Part shown: piece after piece, positions 37,185 through 48,435 of the stretch | Layout: every line of letters starts with the position of its first letter | How positions within the stretch are numbered: position 1 is the stretch's first letter | Assembly (NCBI GenBank): GCA_963920705.1 | Contig: OY987237.1 | Span: 14,476,601-14,540,600 of the forward strand | Reading direction: 5' to 3' | Origin: Odiellus spinosus | Taxonomy: Eukaryota; Arthropoda; Arachnida; Opiliones; Phalangiidae | DNA: 64,000 nucleotides | Notes under the pieces: generated by a model | Database searches by the model: none | Told to the model about the DNA's origin: nothing | The model's input: only the letters and a program-made list of their open reading frames with translations | Position numbers and translations under genes: made by a program

Positions 37185-37545
37185 ACCTGGAGAAGTCAGG
37201 GAAATTATCCCAAAAGGTCTGGGAAAAGTAAGGGAATTTGAAAATTGGCTCAGAAGGTCAGGGGAAAGTCAGGGGATTTGGAAATTGGCCCAAAAGGACA
37301 GAGAAACGTCAGGGGATTTGTAAATTGGCTCAGAAGGTCAGGGAAAAGTCCGGGGATTTGGAAATTGGCCCAAAAGGTCAGGGAAAACTCAAGGAATTTG
37401 GAAATTGGTCCAAAAGGTCAGGGAAAACTCAAGGAATTTGGAAATTGGCCCAAAAGGTCAGGGAAAACAGGGCATTTGGAAATTGGCTCAAAAGTCAGGG
37501 ATATGTTAGGAAATTTGAATATGAGCCTAAATGGTCAGAGGTACG
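37185..37545. repeat. 39-bp minisatellite, about eight units
   Basis: The unit contains AGGTCAGGGAAAA, CTCAAGGAATTTGG and AAATTGGCCCAAA. Two adjacent central units are almost identical and the flanking ones are more diverged. Because 39 is divisible by three, two frames stay open for about 110 codons. The encoded Gly/Lys-rich peptides are an artefact of the period. A related TCAGGGAAAT-rich patch lies at 24090-24190. Confidence 0.9.
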
Positions 37546-38526
37546 TGTCAAGGAACTGTTTATGATTGGTTGACCAATCAATTATAACATAATTATTTTA
37601 AAGTCAAGATATTTGCCTTAAGATTCAAAATTTTCTCATATTCTGAATAAATTATCGACACTGATTGATAAAATATGTCAAATGAAAGTGGGAATTGCCT
37701 TGCTCTCATGTAACAATATTAAAATTGGTCAGGGAAATTATTTAGTTAAGGAAAATCTGAAAAAGTCTGAGAAATTATCTTACAAAATTTTCCACGAAAC
37801 CTGACATAGGTTTCAAAGTTTATTAACAAAAACGAGTATTCAAAACAATTAATTTTATCATATTATATTCGAGATAATTTCTAAATTTTAGGTCGTATAT
37901 TTTCGTTTAAAATAAAACTAGGATAATGGATTCGTAACAATTGTTATTTTAGAGAAATTAAAATACTTTAGACGACGTTGAATTATTTATCTCATAAATC
38001 CGAGAAAAACGTAGCTTGGGGATATTATAAATTAAAGTAAATTTAATGTCGAGAACCCAGGAGAGATCATTTTATTTTAGTTCAAGAAAAATAAAAGAAA
38101 GGATACGAATTTTTATGCCAGGTCCGTCCCGTCATTTATTTAATTTTAATTGCTTTATTGGAGTCCCGGATGAGGAGAGAGGGAGAGCGCTAGGAAACAA
38201 AACTTTACGAACAATTAAGTTCGACAAAAAAATAAAAAAAAATAAAATAACCCTAGTAACGCGAAACTACTAAAACTTCTTTGAAACGCGTTTTAATTAG
38301 AACGAGTACTATATGGAATTACTCGTTTCTTGCTGCATATATTTGTTCTAAAGGGAAAGTGTAATGTCAGTAATGATAATTAAATGATGATAATTAAAGT
38401 TGTTAGTAGAAAATCGCAAATAGGTTGTTATTATAAGTTAGTCTGGAAAATTACTTTGATAATTTTAATTTTATGGTATTAAGTTTAATTTTTAAACAAA
38501 TTTGCGTTAATTTTTATATATTTGAG

Positions 38527-38863
38527 CAGAAGTAGATGAAACCCTCCTTTGAAGTCTACTACTCTAATGTTCGATATAGCGCTCCTCTCTGTATGGGTAA
38601 AATTCCCAATTTTACGAGATCGGAGGGGTCCTACTTCATACCCCCTGTCTACGGAAAATTGGAAATTCTCTCTCTCCACAAACGACGATGTTTTTTTGAC
38701 GAACTCCAAGGCTGCTAGAGATATTCGCTCGACGAACTCCCGATCCGAAAATATCTACCGTTAGGAGGCGTACGAATCGCGCTTTTTGAAACTAACCCAT
38801 ACAGAGAGGGGTAGACAAGACCAGGGAGTAATAGACTTCAAAGGAGGGTTTCATCGGCTTCTG
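38527..38863 (+). mobile_element. Family A MITE, copy A9 (337 bp)
   Basis: TSD ATTTGAG at 38520-38526 and 38864-38870. Variant group. The left end reads CAGAAGTAGATG and the right end CATCGGCTTCTG, as in A3. Confidence 0.93.
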
Positions 38864-38954
38864 ATTTGAGGAATTCGGCCAATTAAATCCAGTCTTTCAG
38901 AGTGTTATAGATAATGTTTATTCAAAATGTCTTTCTACACGATAAACAACACGA

Positions 38955-39020
38955 CTTTTTAAAGAACTCAAAATGGAAATTGAGTAGCATTTTCTAAAAG
39001 ATCGTTGAAAAATTATTATA
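38955..39020 (+). repeat. Family F fragment next to the mariner-like MITE
   Basis: GAACTCAAAATGGAAATTG, AGTAGCATTTTC and AAAGATCGTTGAAAAA follow the order seen in other F copies. The TA-flanked MITE begins about 15 bp downstream. Confidence 0.5.
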
Positions 39021-39034
39021 AATATATATATATA

Positions 39035-39233
39035 CATAGTTTTCATTAAAGGGGCAAAAGAAAATTCCACCCCTCTTACCCAGCTTTGCTTTCATTGCCA
39101 GGTTGCCAGGAGCTTGTGAGTGTAGTTCAAAACAGATCAGTTTAAAAACTGAACTGCTAGCCTTTCCCTCTGCACTCACGAGTGGTTGGCAACACGGGGG
39201 GAACGGCACTTACCCCCTTTAGTGAAAACTATG
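39035..39233. mobile_element. TA-flanked mariner/Tc1-like MITE (199 bp)
   Basis: Inverted ends CATAGTTTTCATTAAAGGGG and CCCCCTTTAGTGAAAACTATG are each bordered by TA (39033-39034 and 39234-39235), as expected for Tc1/mariner. An internal small hairpin CAGTTTAAAAACTG is present. It abuts a family F fragment. The sequence around 9480-9519 (TTTAGTGGAAACTATG) looks like a decayed relative of its right end. Confidence 0.7.
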
Positions 39234-39307
39234 TATACATAATAATACGTCACCACTATGGTCGCGTGTTCTACAGTTTATTCTCGAGCCTTTTCGCAAG
39301 TAATAAG

Positions 39308-39370
39308 GTCGCTTTCGCGCTTTCTTTTTTGTAAAAGTACTTATCTAGAAAGTCCCGCTTTTCATATAAA
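39308..39370 (+). repeat. Family K fragment
   Basis: It has GTCGCTTTCGCGCTTTC, then GTAAAAGTACTTATC, then AAAGTCCC, in the same order as the right end of the element at 54005-54180. Confidence 0.45.
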
Positions 39371-40338
39371 AATTATCGTTCCAGAAATTAATATTTTCTC
39401 TTTACGCTTATATTTCCTCTGAGACTTTTAATTAAATATTTATGCAAGCCCTTTGAATCTTTGATACATTACACGATTTTTATAATGGATAGTTTTTATT
39501 TCTTTATTTCGTAATTAGTGGTTTTTATTATTTTTATTATTATTTTTTCTTAATTCTTAACTATGTAAGAATGGTCGGCAAGGGAGTTAAAACAATGTCT
39601 TAACCTTTTTAATACAAATATTCCGAACAAAGGACCTTAATGTTCGCCTAACCTATTTTCGGAGGTCTTCTTTTATTGTTAGAAAGATAACGAAGAGATT
39701 ATATCTAGACCTGTAGTGTCTGAAGTTACGATTCAATGATTTCTATTTCTTCATCCCTTCATTCCTTCTTAATTAAAGTCACTCATTTATGGATTTATTA
39801 TCATTAAATATGACTAATTATCTGGTAACTTCGTTTACAATAAATATTTAATTACCATGATTTCTTCGTTTAACTTAATTAGACTTAATTCACCCTTTAA
39901 AAAATGCTTCTACTTCGTTAAAGATGTTAAATGAGTCAAACTAATTAAATTAATTAATAATTTTATTCATATTCTAAATTTTATTTAAACAAGATGATTT
40001 TTTTAATATCAATAACCGTGCGATTTCGTTGAAATGCAAATTTAAGTCAAACTTACAAAATTTAGTTTGAAATTAAAGGGTTTCTGGAATGCAATTCGTT
40101 TTATTGGCTTAAAAAATATTGCAAAAATAAAAATGCCGTACTAAACAATATTTATTTAGTTTTTAAACTGTTCTTGAAGATGATCCACTTTAAATAACTC
40201 TGACGTGTCTTTTGAAAAGTACTTTGTGGAAGATTAACTATTAGTTCGTTGTAGAAATCTTGTTCAGAGAACCGATTGACATCTCTAGCGGTTTACCAAT
40301 TCCGAAGAGGCATAAAAACTTCCTACATAAATGTTTTA

Positions 40339-40341
<3 letters not shown>

Positions 40342-40378
<37 letters not shown>
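40342..40378. repeat. Poly(T) run of 37
   Basis: Uninterrupted T run, the longest homopolymer in the window. It is not preceded by recognisable retroelement sequence. Confidence 0.95.
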
Positions 40379-40379
<1 letters not shown>

Positions 40380-40809
40380 TGGTTTTCAACCCAAGCCTTT
40401 CACTTAATATCCAAAAGCATGTATCTCCAAATATCTCTCGACTAAATTAACTTCGTTTTCGCGCTGAAAGTTGTAAAATTCCTTGGAAGTAAGGGGGTGA
40501 GAGATCATAGAACCCCTGATCCTTTTCTACAGATCATCCCATAGGTAGTTTACAGTAAATGAAAAATTAAACGAGGTTATGACGATATACTGGCGTTAAA
40601 GATCAGTTTACTAAGCCTACTTTTATCCCAATAAGGTTTAACATAATGTATTAAACCGCTAACGGTTTTCCCTAGTTTGCAAAGTGGTATTGAATAAGAT
40701 TATTGAAGTTATATAATATGAGATTAAAGGTAGGATGGAAAAGGAAATATTCAATCCAGGTTAATCATCAACAATGAGATACCAATATTTCGCAATATAA
40801 ACTATGTAT

Positions 40810-40932
40810 AATCCGAAATTAGGCTTAGCAAAATTTGGATTTTTGATATAATCTAAACTAGGCTTAACAAGATTTTAATTTTAGGCTTAACAACTTTTTA
40901 ATTTTAGGCTTAACAATATTTTAATTTTAGGC
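40810..40932 (-). repeat. Inverted lead-in of the TAAGCCTA satellite (four units)
   Basis: Four units of TTTTAATTTTAGGCTTAACA type read in the opposite orientation to the array that follows, so the two form a large potential hairpin. Confidence 0.8.
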
Positions 40933-40946
40933 CATGTTTTGTAATA

Positions 40947-41327
40947 AAATCTTGCTAAGCCTAGTTTCTTAAATATTCAAATCTTGCTAAGCCTAGTTTC
41001 TTAAATATTCAAATCTTGCTAAGCCTAGTTTCTTAAATATTCCAATCTTGCTAAGCCTAGTTTCTTAAATATTCAAATCTTGCTAAGCCTAGTTTCTTAA
41101 ATATTCAAATCTTGCTAAGCCTAGTTTCTTAAATATTCAAATCTTGCTAAGCCTAGTTTCTTAAATATTCAAATCTTGCTAAGCCTAGTTTCTTAAATAT
41201 TCAAATCTTGCTAAGCCTAGTTTCTTAAATATTCAAATCTTGCTAAGCCTAGTTTCTTAAATATTCAAATCTTGCTAAGCCTAGTTTGTATTATTAAATA
41301 TTCAAATCTTGCTAAGCCAAGTTTGAT
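40947..41327 (+). repeat. 32-bp tandem satellite, 12 units
   Basis: The unit contains AATCTTGCTAAGCCTAG then TTTCTTAAATATTCA. Units 1-10 are almost identical, with one base change in the fourth. Units 11 and 12 are diverged, which marks the array edge. Confidence 0.95.
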
Positions 41328-41759
41328 TAAATTTCAGTCTAGAAAAATAGCTTTAATAAGTCTAATAATTAGTAAATAAAAATAACGATCAGTTGATTCG
41401 AGCCTCCCTTTAACGTGTTTTCGTTGTACTGTCGGCTTGAAACGAAGTAATCTGGAAAAATATAAGTACGAGCAGAAGTTTTTCTAGCGTGAAAATCATG
41501 CTCTAACGATTCTACCAAATAGTCTATATTCCTCGGGTCTTGCTTTGAAAGAGCCCAGCGGTTTCCCATTCAACTCGGGTACAGAAGGAGGGGGGAGCGA
41601 GTTCAGGGTTCATGAAACGTCGAATAGAAAAAAGGGAGAGGGCGTCTATAATAATCTAGGAAAAAATATCACACACGGCTGGATCTCTTTTCAATAGGGA
41701 TCTCTAATCTTATTAAGAGTCTTTGCCTCAGAGAAATTTCAATATTATTTGCTTTTAGT

Positions 41760-41773
41760 CCCCCCCCCCCCCC
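41760..41773. repeat. Poly(C) run of 14
   Basis: Uninterrupted C run in otherwise AT-rich DNA. Such runs are prone to slippage and sequencing error. Confidence 0.9.
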
Positions 41774-41886
41774 TCAAAATAATAACTTTATGCCCAAAAT
41801 TTTACGAATAATTTTTAATATGCGCATTTATTATTATCGCCGCGCATTATAATATACTAAAGACGTCAACGATCTGTCTAAACTAT

Positions 41887-42070
41887 ATCTACGTTCACAC
41901 TACATACTTAGAAAACACATTAACCCGTTTTGAAAATATCAAATTGTAAAATTTTGAGGTTAATTGTAAATATCTAGGGTTAGAAATTAAAATTACTTAA
42001 CCTGAAAAGTTGATTTGAATATTCGAAATGGTTTGAAAAGGGTTATAAAGTCTCTAGTGTGAACGCGGCT
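41887..42070. mobile_element. Family M inverted-repeat element, copy 1
   Basis: Bounded by ACGTTCACACT and AGTGTGAACGCGGC in inverse orientation. The interior ATTCGAAATGGTTTGAAAA matches copy 2 (57848-58200). No TSD was seen. Confidence 0.5.
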
Positions 42071-42273
42071 TTGATTATACAGGCTGATCTATGCCTAAAT
42101 CAATTTGCAAGTCTAATAAGTGATGGTAAACATGTAGATTAAAGTTAAGTTCATATACAGAGTTTAATTATTTCTGAGATATAGTTTAAATGGAGATATA
42201 TCGGAATCAATTGAATTAATAAATTGAATTAAACCATCATTTAAACTTATCAGAACATTTTTTATTATATATA

Positions 42274-42470
42274 TTAAAGGGAGAATGCAACCTAACAACA
42301 AGTAATTTTTTAATCGTGATTCCTTATTGTTTAAATAGGCCTAATCCACTAGTGAAATAATTTACGAACAAATATTAAACTTGAAATACATTTAAAACTT
42401 TATTAAACAAATTAAATATTTCCATATTTTTTTTATCAAAGATTTATTAAATATGTCATCATCCCTTTAA
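42274..42470. mobile_element. Family D copy with internal deletion (197 bp)
   Basis: The left arm TTAAAGGGAGAATGCAACC continues like D2 for about 130 bp. The right boundary is GTCATCATCCCTTTAA, a diverged inverted end. The central palindrome is missing. Confidence 0.6.
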
Positions 42471-42880
42471 CATTGAAAATAATATTGATTATTATCGGTC
42501 ATTGATATTGCCTGACAGTCTAATAAAATATATATATTAGCTTAAGTGTGGGCTTTAAATTTGCCACGTTTTTCAGTACACTCGGTTGACGAGTCCTTCT
42601 TGTATACTGGATAACCCACGCGTTGCTTTTTAATATATTCCAAGGCGTGACAATAGGGAAATCCTACAACAAGAAGAGATAAACGCCTTAAAGAAATGAA
42701 ATAAAAACGCCCAATATTTCCGGAATGAATTTTGATTTGGTTTTAATATTTATTCTCTTATTGGGCCTTGCAATGAATTTATACAAAACAATTTTTGATG
42801 AATGGTTTTGACATTTAATTGGAAAGCTTTCTCTTAGACGTATGAGTTTCTAAAAAAAACTATTTTGCACTCGAAATCAT

Positions 42881-43250
42881 TTAAAGGGAGAATGAAACCT
42901 AATTGCAAGAGATTTTTATCGGCTCCTCATCTTTTAAATAAACCTAATCCACCAATAAATATTTTTACCAACAAGAAATAAATTTAAAAACTACTTTAAA
43001 AATAGGCTTAGCTGGATTTATGGAGATCCTGAATTTCTTCAAATTGATGGGTCAGCGACCAATGAGAAAATCGCCCGTGTTAAGGCGAGATCTCCGTGAG
43101 ATTTCCAATAACCTTCGATTGGTCGTTGACCCTTCATTGCGAAGAAAATCAGGATCTCCATGAATCCCACTAAGCCTATTTTATGGGGTAAGTTTTTAAT
43201 TTATTTCTAGTTTAATATTTGTTTGTAAACCTTTTTACTGGTGGACTATG
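42881..43250. mobile_element. Family D copy D3, right end truncated
   Basis: It starts TTAAAGGGAGAATGAAACC, has both AATAGGCTTAGCTGG and CACTAAGCCTATT arms and the GACCAATGAG centre, then stops matching just after CTGGTGGACTATG. The missing right terminus may correspond to the fragment at 43654-43726. Confidence 0.8.
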
Positions 43251-43383
43251 CATATCTTTAAAGAAAGATATAAAGAGAAGTCGACTAAACTCCTCGTAAT
43301 TTACGGGAGCGTCAAATTCAGGGGTGTATAACTGCGTTGGCGCGCGTCATTTCTATAAAAACGTATCTACAGGTACCCCCAAA

Positions 43384-43522
43384 CAGGGGCGTCGGAAGTT
43401 ATTACTAAGTGGGTGGGCTGAACAAGTTGGCTAAGGTCAAATTATATGGGGCTCGGTTACCCCAGGTCCGACGGTCGAGGGGGCTTGAGCCCACCTTGCC
43501 CCCCCCGCTTCCGACGCCCCTG
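43384..43522. mobile_element. hAT-type MITE with 8-bp TSD (139 bp)
   Basis: Perfect ends CAGGGGCGTCGGAAG and CTTCCGACGCCCCTG, flanked by the 8-bp TSD CCCCCAAA (43376-43383 and 43523-43530). GC-rich compared with its surroundings. The CAGGG end and 8-bp TSD are diagnostic of hAT. It lies between two family D fragments. Confidence 0.92.
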
Positions 43523-43653
43523 CCCCCAAACACTCTAGCTCACCAACAAAAGTCTGATTTTAAACGCTAGAAATTCTGGCAAACAAGTTGAGTCTTTGGT
43601 ACAAGTTGCTTCTCAGTAAATTCACAGCAAAGAAATGCTGTGAAGTTTTTTCA

Positions 43654-43726
43654 ATTTCTAGTTTAATATTTGTTTGTAAATATTTTTACTGTTGGATTCA
43701 ATTTATAGCTCTTAGTTTCCCTTTAA
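43654..43726. mobile_element. Family D-type right arm fragment
   Basis: It repeats the right arm (TTTCTAGTTTAATATTTG) already present at about 43200-43250, and ends CTTAGTTTCCCTTTAA. It is therefore a second fragment and not simply the other half of D3, unless the arm was duplicated during the change. Confidence 0.6.
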
Positions 43727-44509
43727 ATATACATTACTTAATTGAAAATGTAACTACAACTGGGTTTGTATCAATTTTATTTTGAAAATGAGCAGTCAAT
43801 AACGTGGATGGATCTAAAAAATAGTTTGTTTTTCATCCAAAAAAAAAATACCATAGGGCTGCAAATCGTTTTTACTGAAGGAAAAAAAAGTCTACAGAGA
43901 TAGAAGAACACCTCTTTACGATGGAAGCAAATTCTGCAAAAAAAAACACAGAATAGAATAGAATATAAATAAAAAATTGAAATTCTATTTCAAGAACACA
44001 TTCGTTTCGAATATGTGACACTTTCCACAGATATATATATTTCATTTTAGACGATATTGCAAGGGTAAAAAAGAAACCTACCGACAATTTCAATCTTTGA
44101 GATTCTAGAAACAAGCGATGGAAAGTTATGGCGAAAATTTAAAATATACAATAATATTAAATTTTAAAAATAATATCAAACAGGTTTGTAAAATATGAAA
44201 TTTCTCGTACGAATTTTTAATTCGAGTTATAGTCTTGAAAAGGATTTATATATCCCTAGAAAAACCGGTTTTCCAATTGAAAATTTATTATTCTTACAAA
44301 GAGACAATTTATACAATTTCCTGAGCTGGCTTTTTTTTTTGTATTAAACCTAGATGTTGAAATCGTAATTTTTTAATTTTGGTTTAGAATGAGTTGTAAA
44401 AATAATGTAACTGGAACGAATAGTAATTTGATATTTTAAAGTGTAGCTGTCACGGAGAAAAGTCTCTTTCATATTCGAAGTTAGCAGTAAAAAATTAACT
44501 CGAAGTAAA

Positions 44510-44858
44510 ACTTAGCTGGATTCATGAAAAATGAACTCGATATAAATAAATAGGCTTAGCTGGATTCATGTAGATATCCTTTAACTCCCCGTATAAGGAC
44601 TAGCGACCAATGACATTGATCATGGAGATCCGGCATTCCTCATATAAGAGCCATCGATGAATGTCATTGGTCGTTAGTCCTTAGACAGGAAGTTCAGGAT
44701 ATCTCCATGAATCCAGCTAAGCCTATTTTGATGGTAAGTTTTAAGTTTATTTATAGTTAAATATTTATTTGTTATTTTTTTACTGTTGGATTAGGGTTAT
44801 TTAAACTATAAGGAATCGATAAAAAATAACTATTTGTTAGGTTGCATTCTCCCTTTAA
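44510..44858. mobile_element. Family D copy D4, left end rearranged
   Basis: The segment CTTAGCTGGATTCATG occurs twice (about 44511 and 44554), so the left arm is partly duplicated. The left TTAAAGGG end is absent. The right arm is complete and ends GGTTGCATTCTCCCTTTAA at 44858. Confidence 0.75.
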
Positions 44859-45581
44859 CCAGATTACAGTATCATTTCAATAAGTTTAATGCGTAAATTT
44901 AATCATTTGAGTTTTCATTAGACTCTAGAAGATTATTGGAAATAGAGGCAATGATTAGATTTATACGCGCTGAAAACTAGAACTATTAACACACTTCTTC
45001 AACAAGCAAGCGAGCAAGCAAGCACTCGCGTGTAGGAAACGAACCAACGATCGATTTAAACATAGCGAGGTTAAGCATCAAGTTTACATTTTTCTAAGCC
45101 ATCAAAAAGTGTTCATCACGCGAAAGGGCTACCCGAAATTTATAAGTATTTTTTAAAAATAAGGGAAGGTTTACGGTGAAAACGTTTTACAGAAAAGGAA
45201 AAGCTCAGCTTGCAACGTTAATTTCACCCTCAGATTGCGCTAGACCATAGTCAACAATCCTTTTTAACGTATGAATGAGTATCGTGACGTAACCATAAAT
45301 TTAAGTGATTTTTTTTCGAGTGAAATCGACCTTCAACTGTACTGAAAAGGTTTGCAGCAAATACAAGGATAAGCTCGTTGTTATTAAGGTAGATTCTTAA
45401 TACTTGAAACACGAATTATAATTGCGAATTCGTGACTATTTCTATTCCTATGAGGCTTAATATTGTGTATTTATCCGCCGTAGTTTACGTTAACTTGCTT
45501 CTTCAAATCCATGAAACTATATAATTAATATATTCTGGTTTTGAAAGACTTCGCAAATTAAGCTAAATTGATACATTATAT

Positions 45582-45998
45582 CTGAGGTATATAATAACCC
45601 CCTTCGGGGGGAAGTATGAAGCCCCTATACTATCAATGCTAAAAATCACGAACAACAAGAGCCCGCTGCTGACTATCTAGGCCACTAGCTCGCGCTGGAC
45701 TTCTCAATGTCGCTACTCTAGTAAATGGTCTTTTTATAAACAAGACGGCTCGATTTGTGTTTAGAACTTCCTGTCTCGGGAGTCAGGCTGTCTGTTAAAA
45801 TGGAGTCGAAGGTTGACTTCGGCTCGCGAGTTCCGGAAGCGCGCGTAGGGAAAATTTAGTGAGGTTCAAAATGGTGTAACTATTTTTTGGGAGTAAAGCG
45901 GTGTGTCGATCCGCCGCAATTTACGCCGGGCACTCGTTGTTCGTCGATTTTGCCTACCTTTCATACTTCCCCCCGAAGGGGGTTATTATATACCTCTG
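45582..45998 (+). mobile_element. Family B MITE, copy B6 (417 bp)
   Basis: TSD ATTATAT at 45575-45581 and 45999-46005. The left end begins CTGAGG instead of CAGAGG, a substitution at the second terminal base; the right end is normal (CCTCTG). Confidence 0.93.
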
Positions 45999-46005
45999 AT
46001 TATAT

Positions 46006-47344
46006 TAAAAATTACGATGTCCGAGCAGTGGTAATGGAAGCAGAAATCTAATTGTCACTTAAACGACTTGATTTTTGTGTGATTTTCTTCCCCTTTAATT
46101 TAGTTAAATTATAATTTATCCATTTTTTTCCCCGCGCTGGAGCTAAGTTTAAGTTCAATGCATCTTTTACCTGAAATTCTAGATTAGAAGGTATTCACTG
46201 TTGGAAACTTTGAAAAAAAAAATGTATTGGGTACAATTCAACAATTGATTCTTAAAACCTGTTTCGTAATAAGGAATTTGCATTTTTCTAAGCTTGTAAA
46301 CTTTGCTGGTATCTTCTCGTTTTTCTTGATCTATATTTGATGACGATATAAGAGCCGTCTGAAATCAAAAGCGAACTAACCGGGAGTTATTTTTTTTTTT
46401 TTTTCCTTCTTTTTCTGTGCATGCGAGAGCCGAGAAAATATTGCCAGTGAAGAGTTTTTTTATCCATATTGAATCTTTCCCCTCGAAAGGCGACTTCGCC
46501 TCAAACCCCGCTGAGATACGAGAGGGAGATGCTATGAGTAAAAAAAAAATTTCGCAGCCTTAAATTAAAATAAGGTACTTTTTCACTGGTGGTGGACGGT
46601 AAATTTGCTCGCGCCTCATTTACTTTTTGATTTACTAAATTATGAAGTGTCTGTACAGGCGGAAAAGTGTTACGTTTCATGGCTCCCCTATTTTCAAGAG
46701 GTTCTTTGTACGGAAATTACCCCTGAAGCCCTTAAAAAAAACTATATATATATTTTTTATTATTATTAGAAACTAGAACCATCTGACTCAATTTGATGAA
46801 ATTTGAAACTTAAATTTTATTTTAATAAATCTCTTTTAATGAGCAATGATTAATATTTGGCCTAAATTTGAATTCATTTTAAATATTACAAATGTTGGAA
46901 TTTCTTTAAAGAAATTTAAACTTCAAAATTTAAATTAAACACTAAAATGTTTCGTAAATAATTTTGTCATGAACTTAAATTAAAAAGGTGTTAAGTTTTT
47001 AGCTGGTAGTTTCCCTTTTAACTTGCAAAAAAATGAACTCTTAAATACTTACGCGAAAAAAGCCACCGGAAAGCAGACCTATCACGTGACAGAATGAGTC
47101 GTAGAATGTTTCTAAAGTATCCAAAAATTACGAATATGCAGATATAATTTTCTCGGTTTAAATTACTCCTATTTGAGAGCTTTCCCCGGAACAAGGATGC
47201 GTTGCTAGTAGAACACTTTTACAGGCGCCCATCAGAAAATACATTGAAATGATGGAATGATTCGAACGTTTCGTTGAAGATATATTTATCTCGCGTTGCT
47301 TTAAAAATTTCGAAAATGGATATTATAAAATATGAATTTTTACT
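46006..47344. other. No gene seen
   Basis: AT-rich, with one TTAA-family right end (GCTGGTAGTTTCCCTTTTAA at about 46995-47020) that has no partner I can identify. Confidence 0.5.
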
Positions 47345-47465
47345 ATTATTTTCTAAGACACGTATTTAAAATCGTTTTTCAACGATTTTTCCGAAAATGC
47401 TACTCATAATCCATTTGGAGTTCACGAAAAATTCGTGGCAGCCTCGCTATATGAGTATTAAACCA
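47345..47465 (-). repeat. Family F, inverted copy
   Basis: It contains TCGTTTTTCAACGATTTTTC, GAAAATGCTACTCAT, TTTGGAGTTCACGAA and GCAGCCTCGC in that order, the reverse complement of the F consensus. Confidence 0.55.
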
Positions 47466-48139
47466 AAAAAAAAACTATCTTGTGTCAAGTCTGGGTGTAG
47501 GATTATAATATAGTTGTGAACAACCCTTTTTAATCAAATGTCAAAGCATAATTAAAGGTTTCGATCATCAAGATCGGAAGTTAGGGTTGATAGGAAGAGG
47601 ATGCATTAGCATTTATATTGCATTTCCACTTTACATCGGTATAAGCGTAAGTAACCCCCATTCTTCTTCTTCATCATTCAAAGTCCTCCGTATTTCGATT
47701 CGTCTTCTAAATTACCTTTTTTTTTTTCTCCCCCAAATTTACTGCGCTAGGCGACGATTGTTTTTCGACTTTCATCTCTAAAAGTCAATATTAATCAAAG
47801 ATAAGGTCGATTCTTTCTCTATCGTTTCGTTTCTAAGATTTATAAGGTGGTATACCTTTGTATTTATTGAATACTCGAGTTGATAAACGAGGAGATATTT
47901 TCGTAAACGTACCTCCACTTAATGCAAAAGCAGAAAAGAAGGTATTTCTAAATTGGAAACTCTAGTCAAGGGTCTGGCAACGAAACACTTGATTTTCTGA
48001 AGCTATGCTTATCTTCCCACATCGCTGGTTCAAAAAGGGGTCGGAGTAAAAATAAATAGTGAATAGATTTTCAGGAAAAATCTTATTGGATAAGAAATAT
48101 GAAGTGAAACTATTTTGCTGGAAATAAATCAGGTTAGGT

Positions 48140-48435
48140 CAAGAAGGATCAGACAAGGAGAGGAAAAGTGGGGCTGCGTTGAGTTAGAGAGAGAAGAGCC
48201 AACCTCCCACTCGGGTGGAAAAGGGGGATAGGAAATTCTCGAGGTAAACTGTTGTCACGTGGTCACTAGCGTCGTCGACTACTACGAAGCTGATAAAGGA
48301 TCCGTTAAAATTACCCACGTGACAAAAATTTACCATGAAACATCTCTACCCCCGTTCTCCCAGAGTGGGAGTTTAGGCCGACGCAGTAGGAACCGCGCCG
48401 TCCCCACTTTTCCTCTCCTTGTCTGATCCTTCTTG
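48140..48435 (-). mobile_element. Family C MITE, copy C2 (296 bp)
   Basis: Ends CAAGAAGGATCAGA. TSD GTTAGGT on the left (48133-48139) and GTTAAGT on the right (48436-48442), one mismatch. It has the longer centre with CGAAGCTGATAAAGGATCC. Inverted relative to C1. Confidence 0.91.

Noticed and set aside
37238-37573. Two overlapping frames of over 100 codons
   Set aside because: They are produced by the 39-bp minisatellite, whose period is divisible by three.
40342-40378. Poly(T) as the tail of a minus-strand retroposon
   Set aside because: No target duplication or recognisable retroelement body was seen next to it.
40947-41327. CRISPR array (regular 32-bp repeats)
   Set aside because: There are no variable spacers: the whole 32-bp unit is tandemly identical. 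The genome is eukaryotic, and no cas genes are present.
40613-41327. Nematode-type telomere or interstitial telomere because of TTAGGC-like words
   Set aside because: The words are single TTAGGCTTA/TAAGCCTA occurrences in a 32-bp unit, not a TTAGGC run, so this is not a telomere array.
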